The notes under the pieces were generated by a model. The model was not told the DNA's origin. It did no database searches and saw only the letters and a list, made by a program, of their open reading frames with translations. Shown piece by piece: positions 54,207-64,000 of a stretch of 64,000 nt of DNA. The stretch covers positions 62,001 through 126,000 of the forward strand of contig CAWFIB010000029.1 in assembly GCA_963815775.1 (NCBI GenBank). The letters are read 5' to 3'. The stretch is from CAVVDY01 sp963815775 (GTDB lineage Bacteria; Acidobacteriota; Terriglobia; Terriglobales; Acidobacteriaceae). Position 1 is the first letter of the stretch, and every line of letters begins with the position of its first letter. Both the position numbers and the translations under genes were made by a program.

Positions 54207-54728
54207 ATGACAGTTTTGACCCGTTGGGACCCGTTCCGTGAACTCGAAACCTTGCAGAGCCGTATGAGCCGCCTCTTCGAAGAGCAGTACGGCGGCCGTG
54301 AAGACGCCTTGATGAGCTCGGGTGCCTTCGTTCCTCCGGTGGACATTTACGAGGACCAGCACGGCATTCAGCTCAAGCTGGAAGTCCCCGGCATCGAGGA
54401 GAAGGACCTGGACATCAAGGTCGAGAACAATGTGCTGACCGTCAGCGGCGAGCGCAAGTTCGAGCAGGAGCAGAAGGAAGAGAACTTCCACCGTATCGAG
54501 CGGCGCTATGGCAGCTTCACTCGCTCCTTCACCCTGCCCAACGCCGTTGACACCGGGAACATCACCGCCGACTACAGCAATGGCGTGCTGAATATCCACC
54601 TGGTCAAGCGCGAAGAGGCCAAGCCGAAGCAGATCAAGGTCAGCGTCGGCCACAAGGCGATCGAAGGCAAGATCGAAGGCAAGAAGGATGCAGTCAGCTC
54701 CGGCAAGTCGACCGGACACGCAGCCTGA
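54207..54728 (+). CDS. Small heat-shock protein (Hsp20/alpha-crystallin)
   Basis: 173 aa from the ATG at 54207, which has GGAGG 8 nt upstream. The N-terminus MTVLTRWDPFRELETLQSRM and the alpha-crystallin domain (PPVDIYEDQHGIQLKLEVPG; GSFTRSFTLPNAVD; GVLNIHLVKREEAKPKQIKV) are typical of bacterial Hsp20. These are ATP-independent holdases that keep unfolding proteins soluble for ClpB/DnaK. clpB lies downstream on the same strand, which fits. The Gly/Lys/Ser-rich tail is longer than usual. Confidence 0.95.
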   Translation: MTVLTRWDPFRELETLQSRMSRLFEEQYGGREDALMSSGAFVPPVDIYEDQHGIQLKLEVPGIEEKDLDIKVENNVLTVSGERKFEQEQKEENFHRIERRYGSFTRSFTLPNAVDTGNITADYSNGVLNIHLVKREEAKPKQIKVSVGHKAIEGKIEGKKDAVSSGKSTGHAA

Positions 54729-54840
54729 GAGCAATTGTCGAATTTGTGGAGCGGCGGGTGCCCTCGCCAGTCCAATCATGCGGGGCCGGGGCTTTGCTTC
54801 GGCCCCCGTTGTTAGGTGACAATGCAGTGGGGCACATCAC

Positions 54841-55359
54841 GTGAAGGCAACGCTCGAACTCATCAACCAGATGCAGGCCGATGGCGTGATTGAAAGCTAC
54901 GCCATTGGTGGCGCTGTTGCAGCGACCTTCTACCTGGCGCCCGCAGCAACCGTTGATTTGGACTTGTTCGTCACGTTGCCTCGTGCCAGCGGGCCACTGG
55001 TCAGCCTTTCATCCATCTACGAATATCTGAAATCGCGAGGTGGAACCGAGCAAGATGAGTACATCGTGGTCAAGGATTGGCCGGTTCAGTTTCTTACGCC
55101 CGCTAACGCGCTCCAGGAAGAAGCCGTGAACAAGGCCATCTCGACGAGTGTAGAGGGCGTCTTGACGCGGGTGATCTCAGCGGAACACCTGGTTGCGATT
55201 GCTCTCGAAACAGGGCGCGCCAAGGATCACACCCGGATTCTGCAATTTGTCGAGCAGGACGCCGTTGATCGTGGAACGCTTAAAGACATTGTGGAACGAC
55301 ACGGACTGTCAAAAAAGTGGAGTCAGTTCGAGCAGAGATTTCTGGAAGGAGCGCGATGA
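54841..55359 (+). CDS. Nucleotidyltransferase-fold protein (AbiEii-like), possible toxin
   Basis: 172 aa from a GTG start. AIGGAVAATFYL (Gly23-Gly24) followed by ATVDLDLFV (Asp39, Asp41) is the GG...DxD pattern of the DNA polymerase beta-like nucleotidyltransferase fold. SAEHLVAIALETGRAKDHTRI resembles the region after the active site in AbiEii-like and related proteins, where Lys-Asp follows. It overlaps the next small gene by 4 nt (ATGA). Such pairs can be toxin-antitoxin modules, but that is inference. Confidence 0.75.
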   Translation: MKATLELINQMQADGVIESYAIGGAVAATFYLAPAATVDLDLFVTLPRASGPLVSLSSIYEYLKSRGGTEQDEYIVVKDWPVQFLTPANALQEEAVNKAISTSVEGVLTRVISAEHLVAIALETGRAKDHTRILQFVEQDAVDRGTLKDIVERHGLSKKWSQFEQRFLEGAR

Positions 55360-55535
55360 GCAAACCAAAGTTCCAGGCTCGCCTGGCGGCGCTAAGTTTC
55401 TCGGAGAAGATCAATATCCTGGAGAAGCTGCGCGACCGCGAGAAAGCGATCGCGGCAGCGGGGTTGAGGCGGAGCAGTAAGAAAGTTACGCCCGAGACTG
55501 ATCTGGAATCCTTCCGTCGAACTGTTCCGCGATAG
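55356..55535 (+). CDS. Small basic partner of the nucleotidyltransferase-fold gene
   Basis: 59 aa from the ATG at 55356, which overlaps the previous stop (ATGA). It is helical and charged: MSKPKFQARLAALSFSEKIN, then ILEKLRDREKAIAAAG. No family is recognised. The tight coupling suggests that it works with the upstream protein, for example as an antitoxin or a subunit. It ends 27 nt before clpB, so all may be on one transcript from the hsp20 promoter. Confidence 0.65.
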   Translation: MSKPKFQARLAALSFSEKINILEKLRDREKAIAAAGLRRSSKKVTPETDLESFRRTVPR

Positions 55536-55562
55536 GTCAAGTGCGAACACAATCGAGGTTTC

Positions 55563-58256
<2,694 letters not shown>

Positions 58257-58261
58257 CTACC

Positions 58262-58299
58262 TGAGTCCCGGGCGGCCGACGCGGCCCACTCGGGACTCA
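58262..58299 (+). terminator. Hairpin after clpB
   Basis: TGAGTCCCG pairs with CGGGACTCA around a GC-rich loop, 5 nt past the clpB stop. There is no T run, so termination is uncertain. Confidence 0.45.
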
Positions 58300-58327
58300 C
58301 ACATCACTAAAAGGAAGGAACCGGGTC

Positions 58328-58924
58328 ATGGCAGCGGATTACGCCAGGATGTCTGCTGATCTGTGTCGCTTTTACGACTTCAGCGGCAAGGTAGTGCTCT
58401 TCATCGGCGCTGCCGGACGCCAACTGCTCGACCCATCCATGCCGGTCAAGAAGCTGATCGCCATCGATAAAGACGCCGTAGCGCTGGAGGTGCTGCGCAC
58501 TGACATCGCAGCCAAGGGCCTGCAAGATTCCGTCGAGGTCATCGGCGGCGACTTCGAAGAGGTCACAGCGCACGGCGACGCCGTCTACTTCGAGTTCTGC
58601 CTGCACGAGATGGACGACCCGGCACGCGCGCTGCGTCATGCCAAGTCGTTGGCTTCTGACATTGTGGTATACGACCACTCGGCCGGCTCGGAATGGATCT
58701 TCTACGGCGCGGAAGAGGACAAGGTCGCGCGCAGCTTGGCCGCGCTGCAGCACTTCGGCATCCGGCGGCGGCTGACGTTCGAGGGTGAGCAACGCTTCGC
58801 TAGCGACGATGAACTTCTGGCCAAAGTGGCCCTCCAGGGCCCACTGGCGGTGGAGCGCGCCCGGCACTTCGCCGGCGCACAGGACATCGTGATTCCCTTC
58901 CCGTATGAGCTGAACCTGCTGTGA
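58328..58924 (+). CDS. Methyltransferase-like protein
   Basis: 198 aa. KVVLFIGAAGRQLLD, KKLIAIDKDAVALEVLR and GDAVYFEFCLHEMDDPARAL align with the SAM motifs of class I methyltransferases, although the first glycine motif is not canonical (GAAGRQ). A purine-rich AAGGAAGG precedes the ATG. It lies 71 bp after clpB. The substrate is unknown. Confidence 0.7.
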   Translation: MAADYARMSADLCRFYDFSGKVVLFIGAAGRQLLDPSMPVKKLIAIDKDAVALEVLRTDIAAKGLQDSVEVIGGDFEEVTAHGDAVYFEFCLHEMDDPARALRHAKSLASDIVVYDHSAGSEWIFYGAEEDKVARSLAALQHFGIRRRLTFEGEQRFASDDELLAKVALQGPLAVERARHFAGAQDIVIPFPYELNLL

Positions 58925-59222
58925 GCGGTGGCGCCTGAACACCAAACTTGCCATTAGGGCGAAAGACTCCCACCGTTGGAGCTTCTGCCGTCTCTGGGGA
59001 CTCGGGAAATCGAAGGCTGCTTCCCAGCACGAAGCGCAAGCGGAGTGCTGGGTAGGGTGATTATTCAGATGGAGAGTTCCGTAAAGGGACGGCACACGCT
59101 CTGGGTTGGTTGTGATAACGCCTGATTACAACAGTTACGCGGGCGACACGCCGTTCCACCGCTGCCTCATCCTTTAACCCAGGCATGAATACAAGGGGCA
59201 GCCCTGAACCTCCCTCTCAAAG
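58925..59222. other. Convergent gap
   Basis: 298 bases between convergent genes; no gene or clear terminator was seen. Some GGGACTCGGGA text resembles the clpB hairpin arm. Confidence 0.35.
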
Positions 59223-60545
59223 CTAGCGAATGAAAGGAAACTCCTGTATCCAGTGAAAACCTCTCCTGACGAGCAAGAAGCGGTCCGTCAGTTGAAGCTC
59301 GACGTGGACCTGGTGGTCTTCCATCCGTCCGTCCACGATGAGTTGGTTCTGCACCGGGCGCTGAAAACTTAGGTTCGCTCTCCAGTTCTTGTCAGCACGT
59401 TTGCTAAGCACCAGACTTTTGTCTGCCAGTTTGATTGAGGCGCCGTAGTGAGCGATCGAATCGTCCATCAGTTGCAGGGTAGCCACCTCGGGATCATCGA
59501 AGATGGCGCGCCGCCAGCGTATGTTGTCCGTGAGAAGCGGCGGGCGCGGCTCGCCGTCAATCGACATCTGGGTCACCTCCCAGATGCCGTAGAGCGCTGA
59601 AGGTTGTCTGCCGCCGCCATAGTTCCACTCCTGCCGATATTGGTGAAGGTTCAGACCCACAAGCCACAGTCCCAGGAGGATTTGCGCGGCCAGCGCGATC
59701 CGGTTGGCGCGGAGGGACCTGAAAACCTGCGCTCGCGGCCGTGGCGCCGTGGCACGATCCAGGAACAAGACGATGACAAGGCGTGGTAGGTCTGGGGCGA
59801 GCAGAAAACAAGCGAGCAAAATCAGGTGAAAGGCAAACAGCTTTACCGGTACGTCGTAGGTCATGTTCAACATGAAGACCTGCACCATGTCGGCCAGGCA
59901 GATCAGCGCACCCAGGGTTGCCGTTCGGGGAACGATCAGCAGCAAGCCGCCGATGACTTCCGCGCAACCGGCGAAAACTTCATAAGCCGGAGCAGCGCCG
60001 ATTGAACTCCAGAGCACGCCCATGGGAGAGAACGTGCCGAAGGGCTGCACCAACCTGGTCAACGAAGGATACGGCATTTGCACTGGTATGACCTTGGACA
60101 GGCCGTAATTGAGCATCTGTCCGGCAAGCATAAAACGAAAGAAGAGCCGGACCCACTCATGCAGCGCAGCATAGTTTTTCCGTTTGCGGTCAAGAACGGA
60201 CCAGATGACGGTGGCGAATGCAGCAACGACTAACAGACAGAACGCCGTGACCCATCCGAACATGTCATCACCGCTGGCGCTATTGCCCTGCATGGAGAGA
60301 GGCGCTGCCACGTGAAAGATATGACCGGCCGTCCAGACGACCAGTGGTCTCAATGGCCAAAGTGTCCCCGGATCGGGGATATCAAATCCCTGATTGGCCG
60401 AGAACAGGCTGGTGATGATTTGCGTGGCCGCACAAAACAGTCCAAGATAGGCCACGCTGAATCGAAAGGCTATGCGAAGAGCCGGGTCCCACTCGGGTAT
60501 TTGCTGCTGGCATGGAACTGGTTCGCTCTGAAGTTGTGGACGCAT
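59223..60545 (-). CDS. DoxX-like multi-pass membrane protein
   Basis: 440 aa. Several membrane helices, with a DoxX-like core: FFRFMLAGQMLNYGLSKVIP and YEVFAGCAEVIGGLLLIVPRTATLGALI are typical. The last third is soluble, with a beta-rich domain that ends FLLVRRGFHWIQEFPFI. DoxX-like proteins are linked to redox or sulphur metabolism in some species, but the role here is unknown. Confidence 0.75.
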   Translation of the reverse strand: MRPQLQSEPVPCQQQIPEWDPALRIAFRFSVAYLGLFCAATQIITSLFSANQGFDIPDPGTLWPLRPLVVWTAGHIFHVAAPLSMQGNSASGDDMFGWVTAFCLLVVAAFATVIWSVLDRKRKNYAALHEWVRLFFRFMLAGQMLNYGLSKVIPVQMPYPSLTRLVQPFGTFSPMGVLWSSIGAAPAYEVFAGCAEVIGGLLLIVPRTATLGALICLADMVQVFMLNMTYDVPVKLFAFHLILLACFLLAPDLPRLVIVLFLDRATAPRPRAQVFRSLRANRIALAAQILLGLWLVGLNLHQYRQEWNYGGGRQPSALYGIWEVTQMSIDGEPRPPLLTDNIRWRRAIFDDPEVATLQLMDDSIAHYGASIKLADKSLVLSKRADKNWRANLSFQRPVQNQLIVDGRMEDHQVHVELQLTDRFLLVRRGFHWIQEFPFIR

Positions 60546-60959
60546 GCGTGAGAACTCCCTCAGAGATTCTGGCCCTCAAAACAATGGCAGGAATATCACG
60601 GATTGCGGGCCCGGAGCAAATTACGGAATCCCCGGCGACCCTTACAGGCAGACCCGTTTCAACAATGAGCAGAGACCTTTTGCGGATGATTGACGTAATA
60701 TCGCCATTACGCAAGCAATCGGCGCTTCCCAGAGTTCTGCCGCCCCTACCGGACTGTTGAATTGCAGATGTGCGCGTACGTTGACCCCCCTTCGGCTCCG
60801 TCCTGGGCTGTCATCGCACGCCCTCCGGGCTTTGCTCGGTCCCGAAACGGCCCTTACACCCGCCCTGCCTCCTTTGCATCTTCTGGCCCCTTTTTTCCAT
60901 CCAATATGTACAACTGGATTTGGGACGGAGCAAGCGGCCGCTACTTGGCCGCTACTTCG
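60546..60959. other. Gap before the rimP promoter
   Basis: About 410 bases without a convincing gene. A short direct repeat GGCCGCTACTT occurs twice at about 60935-60957. The frames found here are short and unlike any known protein. Confidence 0.45.
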
Positions 60960-60988
60960 TTGTAAAGGCCCCTTTTTCGCTGTATAGT
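60960..60988 (+). promoter_or_regulatory. Promoter of the rimP-nusA-infB operon
   Basis: TTGTAA (60960-60965), a 17-bp spacer and TATAGT (60983-60988) lie about 225 bp before rimP. The leader RNA of about 220 nt contains a terminator-like hairpin. Confidence 0.6.
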
Positions 60989-61056
60989 AGCTAAGGACTG
61001 TTGTGTTTTGAGGTTCCCCTCGGGCGGGACCCCCGAGCGTTTGGCGAAGCACATCG

Positions 61057-61080
61057 GTGGGCGCGAGCCCACTTTTTATT
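61057..61080 (+). terminator. Leader terminator/attenuator before rimP
   Basis: GTGGGC-GCGA-GCCCAC is a perfect 6-bp stem with a stable GNRA-type loop followed by TTTTTATTT. It lies inside the leader, 69 nt after the -10 box and 132 nt before the rimP ATG. nusA encodes a termination/antitermination factor, so control of the operon by this hairpin is plausible. Confidence 0.7.
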
Positions 61081-61211
61081 TCCACCTGCAATTCGCTGGA
61101 ATTGGCGAGTACAGGCGGTTCCAGAAGCCTGACACTCGGGTTGCGTGAACCCAGGCTAGCCAAAAAAAAGGCAAACCTGAGCACGAACGCACGGACACCT
61201 GTGGAAACGAA

Positions 61212-61709
61212 ATGTCAGCGGGTTTGGAAAAGGTCCGGGAGATCGCGCAGCGCGTGGCTGAGTCCAGCGGCTTGGAGTTAGTGGATGTCGACCTGCGCGG
61301 TGGCGGCAAGGCGCGCATGCTGCGCATCTTTATCGATAAACCCGGCGGGGTGACGCACGACGATTGCTCCAACTTCAGCCGCGAAGCGGGAACCATCTTT
61401 GACGTCGAGGACGCGATTCCGGGCGGGTCGTACACCCTGGAAGTTTCATCGCCCGGGCTGGATCGGAAGCTGCTGAAGGCCAGCGACTATGAGCGCTTCA
61501 CCGGCAACCTGATCAAGCTGACGACGCGCGATCCGGTCGCCGGCAATCGGCACTTTGAAGGTCGGCTGAAGTCGTTCAGCAACGGTCGCCTGGAGCTGGA
61601 GCTGCTGGCAGCGAAAAAGAAAAAGCAGCAGTTGGCGGTCGAGGCGGGAACCAAGGTTGAAATCGAGTTGGCCAACGTGGAGAAGGCGAACCTCGTTCCT
61701 GAATTCTAG
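61212..61709 (+). CDS. rimP: Ribosome maturation factor RimP
   Basis: 165 aa, the usual length. LVDVDLRGGGKARMLRIFIDKPGG, then DCSNFSREAG and GSYTLEVSSPGLDRKL are the family motifs. RimP assists maturation of the 30S subunit. It is the first gene of the conserved rimP-nusA-infB cluster. Confidence 0.96.
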   Translation: MSAGLEKVREIAQRVAESSGLELVDVDLRGGGKARMLRIFIDKPGGVTHDDCSNFSREAGTIFDVEDAIPGGSYTLEVSSPGLDRKLLKASDYERFTGNLIKLTTRDPVAGNRHFEGRLKSFSNGRLELELLAAKKKKQQLAVEAGTKVEIELANVEKANLVPEF

Positions 61710-61754
61710 AGAATTCCTGGGTGCGAGCTGCAGGGACTGAGGTGGCAAACAATT

Positions 61755-63461
61755 ATGGCAAGTGAACTCTATAACGTGATCGACGCGCTGAGCCGGGAGA
61801 AAGGTATCGACCCCAGCATTGTGGTCAGCGCGGTGGAAGACGCCATTGTTGTCGCCACCCGCAAGGCCTACAAGACCCAGGAAACGCTGCGCGCCGAGCT
61901 CGATAAAGAGACCGGCGAGATTCGCGCCTATGCGGTGAAGAGCATCGTCGAGACGCAGGAGCAGGTCGAGGACCCCAATCTGCAGATTTCTTTGGAGAAC
62001 GCACGTCGCCTTGATCCCAGCGCGGAGGTCGGCGGCGAGCTGCGCACCTACAAGCCCACCGACGTGCTGGGACGCATCGCGGCCCAATTGGCCAAGCAGG
62101 TCATCTTTCAGAAGGTCCGCGAAGCGGAGCGCGACACGGTCTACAACGAGTACATTGGCCGCGTCGGAGAAGTCCTCAACGCCACGGTCAAACGGCAGGA
62201 AGGCCAGGATGTCATTATCGACATCGGCAAAGCCGAAGGGCGCATGCCCAAGAAAGAGCAGTCGCGGCTGGAGTCGTTTGCTCCCGGCGAGCGCGTTCGG
62301 GTGGTGATTGTGCGGGTCGAGAAGGCCTCCAAAGGTCCGCAGGTCGTGGTCTCGCGCGCGGTGCCGGAGCTGGTCACCCACCTGTTTCAGACCGAAGTGC
62401 CCGAGATCTATGACAACACTGTGGTGATCCGCGCCATCGCCCGCGAAGCCGGCGAGCGCACCAAGATCGCTGTCATGTCGAAGGACAAGGACGTCGATCC
62501 TGTCGGCGCCTGTGTCGGCATGAAGGGAATGCGGGTGCAGTCGATCATCCGCGAGCTGCGCGGCGAGAAGATCGATATCATCGAGTACCAGGAAGATCCG
62601 GTGGCTTTCGCCGAGCGTGCACTGCAGCCGGCCAAAGTCAGCCGCGTCAGCGTCCTCGAAGGCCAGGAGAAGCACCTGGAAGTCATCGTCGACGACAGCC
62701 AGCTTTCGCTTGCCATCGGCAAAAAGGGTCAGAACGTTCGCCTGGCCGCCAAGCTTTTGGGTTGGAAGATCGACATCAAGAGCGAGGAAGAGAAGCGCCA
62801 GGAAGTTGAGCAGGCGATGTCCGGCCTGATGACTCAGCAGGTCACGCCGCTGGAAAGTGTCCCCGAGCTGGAGCCAGGTATTGTCGAGAAGTTGCATGCG
62901 GCCGGAGTCACCAGTGTGGAAGCACTGGCCGACATGACACCCGAGCAGCTTGAAGAAGTTCCCGGCATCGGGCCAAAGACGGTGGAGAAGATCAGTATCG
63001 CGGTGAACGGCTACTTCTTGTCGCTCGAAGCGGCGGCTGCCGAGGTGAGTACCGAGGGCGAAGTCCTGGCCGGCGCTGAAGATGATGCCGCCTCCGTCAT
63101 ACCGGACGAGGCTATCCCGGGCGAAGGCCTGCCCGGTAGCGATGAGACTCCGTTGCCCGAGGATGCCATGCTGGAAGGCGGCGGCGATGAGAGCGCTCAA
63201 GGTTCGGGGTCCGCCGGCCAGTCAGGTGATACCGAAGGTTTGTCGGATGAGGCCGAGGCCGGCGACGAAAGCGTGGAAGAGCTGGTCGAGGACGGGCAGT
63301 ACTTCGAAGCCGAAGTCGTCGACGGAATTGAGAATGCTCCCCCGGCAGACGAAGGCGAAGTGGTCGTACATGATCGTCCGGAGACGCCGCAGGACCGCGA
63401 AGACATCCCCGACGAAGAGTTACCCGGCCCGCAAAAGACCGGGCTCCGAGAGGAAGAATAA
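61755..63461 (+). CDS. nusA: Transcription termination/antitermination factor NusA
   Basis: 568 aa. N-terminal RNA polymerase-binding domain (SELYNVIDALSREKGIDPSI), S1 domain, KH1 (GACVGMKGMRVQSIIREL) and KH2 (LAIGKKGQNVRLAAKLLGW), then a helix-hairpin-helix (LEEVPGIGPKTVEKI). The last 140 or so residues form a strongly acidic, low-complexity tail (many Glu, Asp and Gly), beyond the usual core of about 430. NusA controls pausing and termination. Confidence 0.97.
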   Translation: MASELYNVIDALSREKGIDPSIVVSAVEDAIVVATRKAYKTQETLRAELDKETGEIRAYAVKSIVETQEQVEDPNLQISLENARRLDPSAEVGGELRTYKPTDVLGRIAAQLAKQVIFQKVREAERDTVYNEYIGRVGEVLNATVKRQEGQDVIIDIGKAEGRMPKKEQSRLESFAPGERVRVVIVRVEKASKGPQVVVSRAVPELVTHLFQTEVPEIYDNTVVIRAIAREAGERTKIAVMSKDKDVDPVGACVGMKGMRVQSIIRELRGEKIDIIEYQEDPVAFAERALQPAKVSRVSVLEGQEKHLEVIVDDSQLSLAIGKKGQNVRLAAKLLGWKIDIKSEEEKRQEVEQAMSGLMTQQVTPLESVPELEPGIVEKLHAAGVTSVEALADMTPEQLEEVPGIGPKTVEKISIAVNGYFLSLEAAAAEVSTEGEVLAGAEDDAASVIPDEAIPGEGLPGSDETPLPEDAMLEGGGDESAQGSGSAGQSGDTEGLSDEAEAGDESVEELVEDGQYFEAEVVDGIENAPPADEGEVVVHDRPETPQDREDIPDEELPGPQKTGLREEE

Positions 63462-63566
63462 AGAAGGCCGGCTGGTGGTTCCCGCCACCGGCCGAATGAG
63501 ACATCAAGGTGAGGACGCTATGACGGCTTAACGGGACGGCACAATACGGAGGAAAACAGGGCGGAA
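63462..63566. other. Gap between nusA and infB
   Basis: 105 bp. There is no ylxR or L7Ae-like gene here, unlike in many genomes. A GC-rich hairpin (GGCCGG...CCGGCC) lies at about 63467-63495. Confidence 0.5.
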
Positions 63567-64000
63567 TGCATCAGCAGAAGATCAGAATCAATGACCTGGC
63601 ACGGGAGCTTGAGGTGAAAAGCAAAGTTATCCTCGACCTTCTTGTCAAGGTTGGAGTTACGGAGAAGAAGACGCACTCAAGCTCAATCGAAGTGGACGAG
63701 GCCGAGCGCGTCAAGCGCTACTACCGTGAGCACGGCGAGCCGGGATCTTCGCGTTCTTCGCGCGCCGCTGCTTCAGTCGACGAGTTCAAGCCCAAGATCG
63801 ATCTCTCGCACATCTCCAAGCCCGGAGACGTGTTGAAGGCGATCACGCAGAAGGCCCAGCAGCCGGCGCCCGCGCGGCCGGTTGCGGCCGCCACGCCGTC
63901 GCCGGCCCGGCAAGCCGTTACTCCACCGTCCTCCGTTACTCCGAAGGCGCCCGCGGCAGCAGCATCAAGTGCGGCTCCAGCCGCTCCTGCCGAGCCCAAG
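63567..64000 (+). CDS. infB: Translation initiation factor IF-2, N-terminal part (partial)
   Basis: ATG at 63567 opens 144 codons to the window edge. MHQQKIRINDLARELEVKSK and VILDLLVKVGVTEKKTHSSS are the IF2_N domain; an Ala/Pro-rich linker follows, as usual in IF-2. The GTPase part lies beyond the window. The order rimP-nusA-infB supports the call. Confidence 0.95.

Noticed and set aside
60642..61184. 180-codon minus-strand frame before rimP
   Set aside because: Covers the rimP promoter and leader hairpin, has basic low-information composition and no ribosome binding site.
61446..63200. 584-codon open frame antisense to rimP-nusA
   Set aside because: Spans two certain genes on the other strand; no motif.
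63520..63531. Three-codon frame ATG-ACG-GCT-TAA between nusA and infB
   Set aside because: Too short to interpret, with no attenuator pairing attached.

Overview
The window is a GC-rich bacterial chromosome segment that most likely comes from the Acidobacteriota, close to the Koribacter/Terriglobia group. This is an inference from gene content, not from a marker gene. The evidence is an actABCDEF alternative complex III operon followed by SCO and coxB, a protein kinase fused to a WD40-like propeller beside an ADOP-type ABC permease, a very large secreted BNR-repeat protein, a PEP-CTERM protein and many GC-rich hairpin repeats. No rRNA or tRNA gene was found.

Layout. 1-9.6 kb: minus-strand respiratory operon actA-B-C-D-E-F, a small membrane-anchored protein, a SCO copper chaperone and the start of coxB (cut by the window edge). 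A CRP-type site lies upstream of actA. 9.9-18.8 kb: acpS, a cold-shock gene with a clear terminator, then secreted TPR, MltF-like, BNR-repeat and metallo-beta-lactamase-fold proteins. 18.9-24.1 kb: kinase-propeller and MacB/FtsX-type permease. 24.4-30.7 kb: two unknown proteins, a MoeB-rhodanese fusion divergent from a stand-alone cyclic-nucleotide-binding-domain protein, a sigma-54 activator and lhgO. 30.8-36.8 kb: sugar-nucleotide and methyltransferase genes, then a stretch with three apparent single-base frameshifts (PEP-CTERM protein, unknown secreted protein, DUF302 protein) around a GT39 glycosyltransferase. 36.8-40.2 kb: FkbM methyltransferase, SpoIIE/RsbU phosphatase, DUF4239 and VOC proteins.

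40.3-43.9 kb is the accessory region. Seven tandem 63-64 bp GC-rich hairpin repeats stand next to a REP-associated tyrosine transposase that is itself bracketed by an inverted pair of hairpins. Beside it is a three-gene, visibly more AT-rich operon: a TIGR04255-like protein, an HTH protein with a hydrophobic N-terminal segment, and an unknown protein with a His-Asp-Cys-Asp motif. It has its own promoter and a direct-repeat operator candidate. This operon is the best candidate for an undescribed system.

44-50 kb: cell-surface glycosyltransferase and methyltransferases, an amino-acid permease, an 18-residue lysine/alanine peptide gene with a strong ribosome binding site and terminator, and a TetR regulator. 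50-58.9 kb: protein quality control, with tilS-ftsH on the minus strand and hsp20, a nucleotidyltransferase-like gene with a translationally coupled small partner, and clpB on the plus strand. 59-64 kb: a DoxX-like membrane protein and the rimP-nusA-infB operon, preceded by a promoter and a terminator-like leader hairpin. infB is cut by the window end.
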